From Fictibacillus phosphorivorans (GTDB taxonomy: Bacteria > Bacillota > Bacilli > Bacillales > Fictibacillaceae): a stretch of 64,000 bases of DNA. Made by a program: the position numbers and the translations under genes. Below the pieces are notes generated by a model. The model ran no database searches and was not told the origin of the DNA. It was given only the letters and a program-made list of their open reading frames with translations. The stretch is taken from positions 1,364,001 to 1,428,000 of the forward strand of contig NZ_CP015378.1 of assembly GCF_001629705.1 (NCBI RefSeq). The letters are read 5' to 3'. Shown in pieces: positions 62,708-64,000 of the stretch (position 1 is its first letter; every line of letters starts with the position of its first letter).

Positions 62708-63544
62708 ATGAGTATAAAAACAGCAAGAAGAATACGATTAACTCTGTCCTATCTAGTATTATTATCAGCGATCGCAATCGTGATCTATCCAATCCTTTGG
62801 GTAATAGGTTCTTCCTTCAACCCAGGAAACACGCTATCCAGTTCTACGATCATTCCGAAAAACGCGACGCTCGCTCATTATAAAGAGCTGTTCGCTGAGA
62901 CGGATTACCTGATCTGGTATTGGAATACGTTGAAGATTTGTTTTATTACAATGGTTCTTTCTGTTATCTTTATCGGCCTAACCGCTTATGCATTCTCAAG
63001 ATATAAGTTCATAGGGCGTAAGAACGGATTGCTACTTTTCTTAATCTTACAGATGATTCCGCAATTCGTTGCGATTCTTGCCATCTACATCCTTGCTTAC
63101 CAAGTAGGATTGCTAGATACACACTTTGCCTTAATCCTTGTTTATGTGGGTGGATTGATTCCGATGAACACATACTTGGCAAAGAACTATTACGATACGA
63201 TTCCAAAAGAACTAGACGAATCTGCGCGTATTGATGGCGCTGGTCACTTTCGTATCTTTTGGCAGATCATCCTGCCGCTTTCAAAGCCAATCTTAGCGGT
63301 AATCGCACTTTTTAGTTTCATCTCACCGTTCGCTGATTTTATCTTAGCGTCTATTTTAATCAGTTCGGATGAAAAAATGACACTTGCGGTTGGTCTGTTT
63401 AACATGATTAAGAACGAGTTCGGGAACAGTTTTACACTATTTGCTGCGGGATCTGTATTAGTAGCGATTCCGATTGGTCTATTATTCTTATCACTTCAAC
63501 GTTATTTTATCTCTGGCTTAACTGCTGGTGGTACAAAAGGTTAA
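62708..63544 (+). CDS. mdxG: Maltodextrin ABC permease, MalG type
   Basis: 278 residues; ATG 62708 directly behind mdxF, with GAAGGA within the mdxF end. Six membrane helices: LSYLVLLSAIAIVIYPILWVIGSSFNPG first, then LLLFLILQMIPQFVAILAIYIL, and the EAA loop LDESARIDGAGHFRIFWQIILPLSKP. The C-terminus ends LQRYFISGLTAGGTKG, standard for MalG. It forms the membrane channel with MdxF. Confidence 0.94.
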   Translation: MSIKTARRIRLTLSYLVLLSAIAIVIYPILWVIGSSFNPGNTLSSSTIIPKNATLAHYKELFAETDYLIWYWNTLKICFITMVLSVIFIGLTAYAFSRYKFIGRKNGLLLFLILQMIPQFVAILAIYILAYQVGLLDTHFALILVYVGGLIPMNTYLAKNYYDTIPKELDESARIDGAGHFRIFWQIILPLSKPILAVIALFSFISPFADFILASILISSDEKMTLAVGLFNMIKNEFGNSFTLFAAGSVLVAIPIGLLFLSLQRYFISGLTAGGTKG

Positions 63545-63574
63545 TCACAGCACCTTACTATAGGAGGAACGGCG

Positions 63575-64000
63575 ATGGGCAAAAGAATGATATTCTTGGC
63601 TATGTCGTTTCTTCTTTTTTTATCTGTTCAAAATAAAGCGCTTGCAGAAAAAAAGGAAGAACGATCATGGAAAGACGAAACGATTTATTTTATCATGGTA
63701 GACCGGTTTAATAATGGAAACAAAGATAACGACTTTGATGTAGATCTTAATGACCTTTCAGCTTATCATGGGGGAGACTTCAAAGGGATCATGGATAAGC
63801 TTGGTTATCTTGATGATCTCGGGGTTACGGCGATATGGCTAACACCTGTGGTTAAGAACGAACCCGGAGGCTATCACGGTTATTGGACGGAGGACTTCTA
63901 TGAAACCGAAGAACATTTCGGTTCAAAGGATGAGTTAAAACAGCTTGTCAAAAAAGCACATGATCGAGATATAAAAGTCATATTAGATCTTGTCGTAAAT
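63575..64000 (+). CDS. Secreted alpha-amylase, GH13 (partial, cut by the window end)
   Basis: 142 residues visible. ATG 63575 after TAGGAGGAACGGCG, 30 bases behind mdxG. A classical signal peptide MGKRMIFLAMSFLLFLSVQNKALA with cleavage expected after ALA, so the enzyme is exported. Catalytic-barrel start: TIYFIMVDRFNNGNKDND, YHGGDFKGIMDKLGYLDDLGVTAIWLTPV, GYHGYWTEDFYETEEHFGSKDELKQLVKKAHDRDIKVILDLVVN, ending inside conserved region I (DVVxNH). It would cut starch outside the cell into the maltodextrins imported by MdxEFG. Confidence 0.9.
   Translation, partial: MGKRMIFLAMSFLLFLSVQNKALAEKKEERSWKDETIYFIMVDRFNNGNKDNDFDVDLNDLSAYHGGDFKGIMDKLGYLDDLGVTAIWLTPVVKNEPGGYHGYWTEDFYETEEHFGSKDELKQLVKKAHDRDIKVILDLVVN

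Overview
The window looks like chromosomal DNA of an aerobic, spore-forming member of the Bacillaceae (low-to-mid G+C, strong GGAGG-type ribosome binding sites, frequent TTG/GTG starts, tight rho-independent terminators). Protein-level similarity recalled from memory to Bacillus subtilis genes (addAB, sbcCD, gerABC, rocD, yisK, yisL, the mtn genes, mdxEFG) supports this; a genus such as Fictibacillus is a guess. No rRNA, tRNA, prophage, insertion sequence or CRISPR array was seen.

Layout. 1-5.8 kb: end of a probable isoaspartyl dipeptidase gene, a PNPOx-like protein, small membrane proteins, a second-type methionine aminopeptidase, a DoxX protein behind a striking operator palindrome, MgtE and a GNAT protein. 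5.9-8.4 kb: a MarR regulator and 14-TM drug exporter on the minus strand, then an unlisted 35-residue membrane protein. 8.5-11.6 kb: an amidase, an RsbR-type STAS protein with a possible SigB promoter, a stand-alone WYL protein, a small Bacillus protein and a kinase-like protein. 11.6-14 kb: a c-di-GMP-I riboswitch and two diguanylate cyclases. 14.2-26.1 kb: DNA end processing, addB-addA-sbcD-sbcC, coupled by ATGA overlaps. 26.1-29.9 kb: a gerA-type germinant receptor operon (minus). 30-31.9 kb: a YknW/YknX-like pair without the ABC half. 32-34 kb: a B12/radical SAM protein. 34.1-37.3 kb: yisK-like / aldehyde dehydrogenase / atypical SDR operon. 37.6-39.3 kb: rocD and yisL. 39.5-41.2 kb: a PAS-GGDEF-EAL phosphodiesterase candidate.

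41.3-53.2 kb is the methionine salvage region. One SAM riboswitch (minus) controls mtnK-mtnA followed without a break by a sugar-type ABC importer, which I infer to be a methylthioribose importer; mtnU and mtnE lie between; a second SAM riboswitch (plus) controls mtnW-mtnX-mtnB-mtnD. Together these cover uptake, phosphorylation, isomerisation, dehydration, enolisation, dephosphorylation, dioxygenation and transamination back to methionine.

53.3-57.9 kb: an AI-2E-type permease, an asparagine synthetase and a MATE exporter. 57.9-64 kb: a maltodextrin locus, with an intracellular GH13 enzyme (minus) divergent from mdxE-mdxF-mdxG and a secreted alpha-amylase cut by the window end; the divergent control region holds two consensus cre sites and a LacI-type palindrome.

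Intergenic DNA also contains copies and deletion remnants of a large palindromic repeat (three places) and one block of 21-bp degenerate tandem repeats. I found no clearly new defence or mobile system; the best leads are the riboswitch-controlled ABC importer, the SDR lacking its catalytic dyad, the orphan YknWX-like pair and several unassigned operator palindromes.
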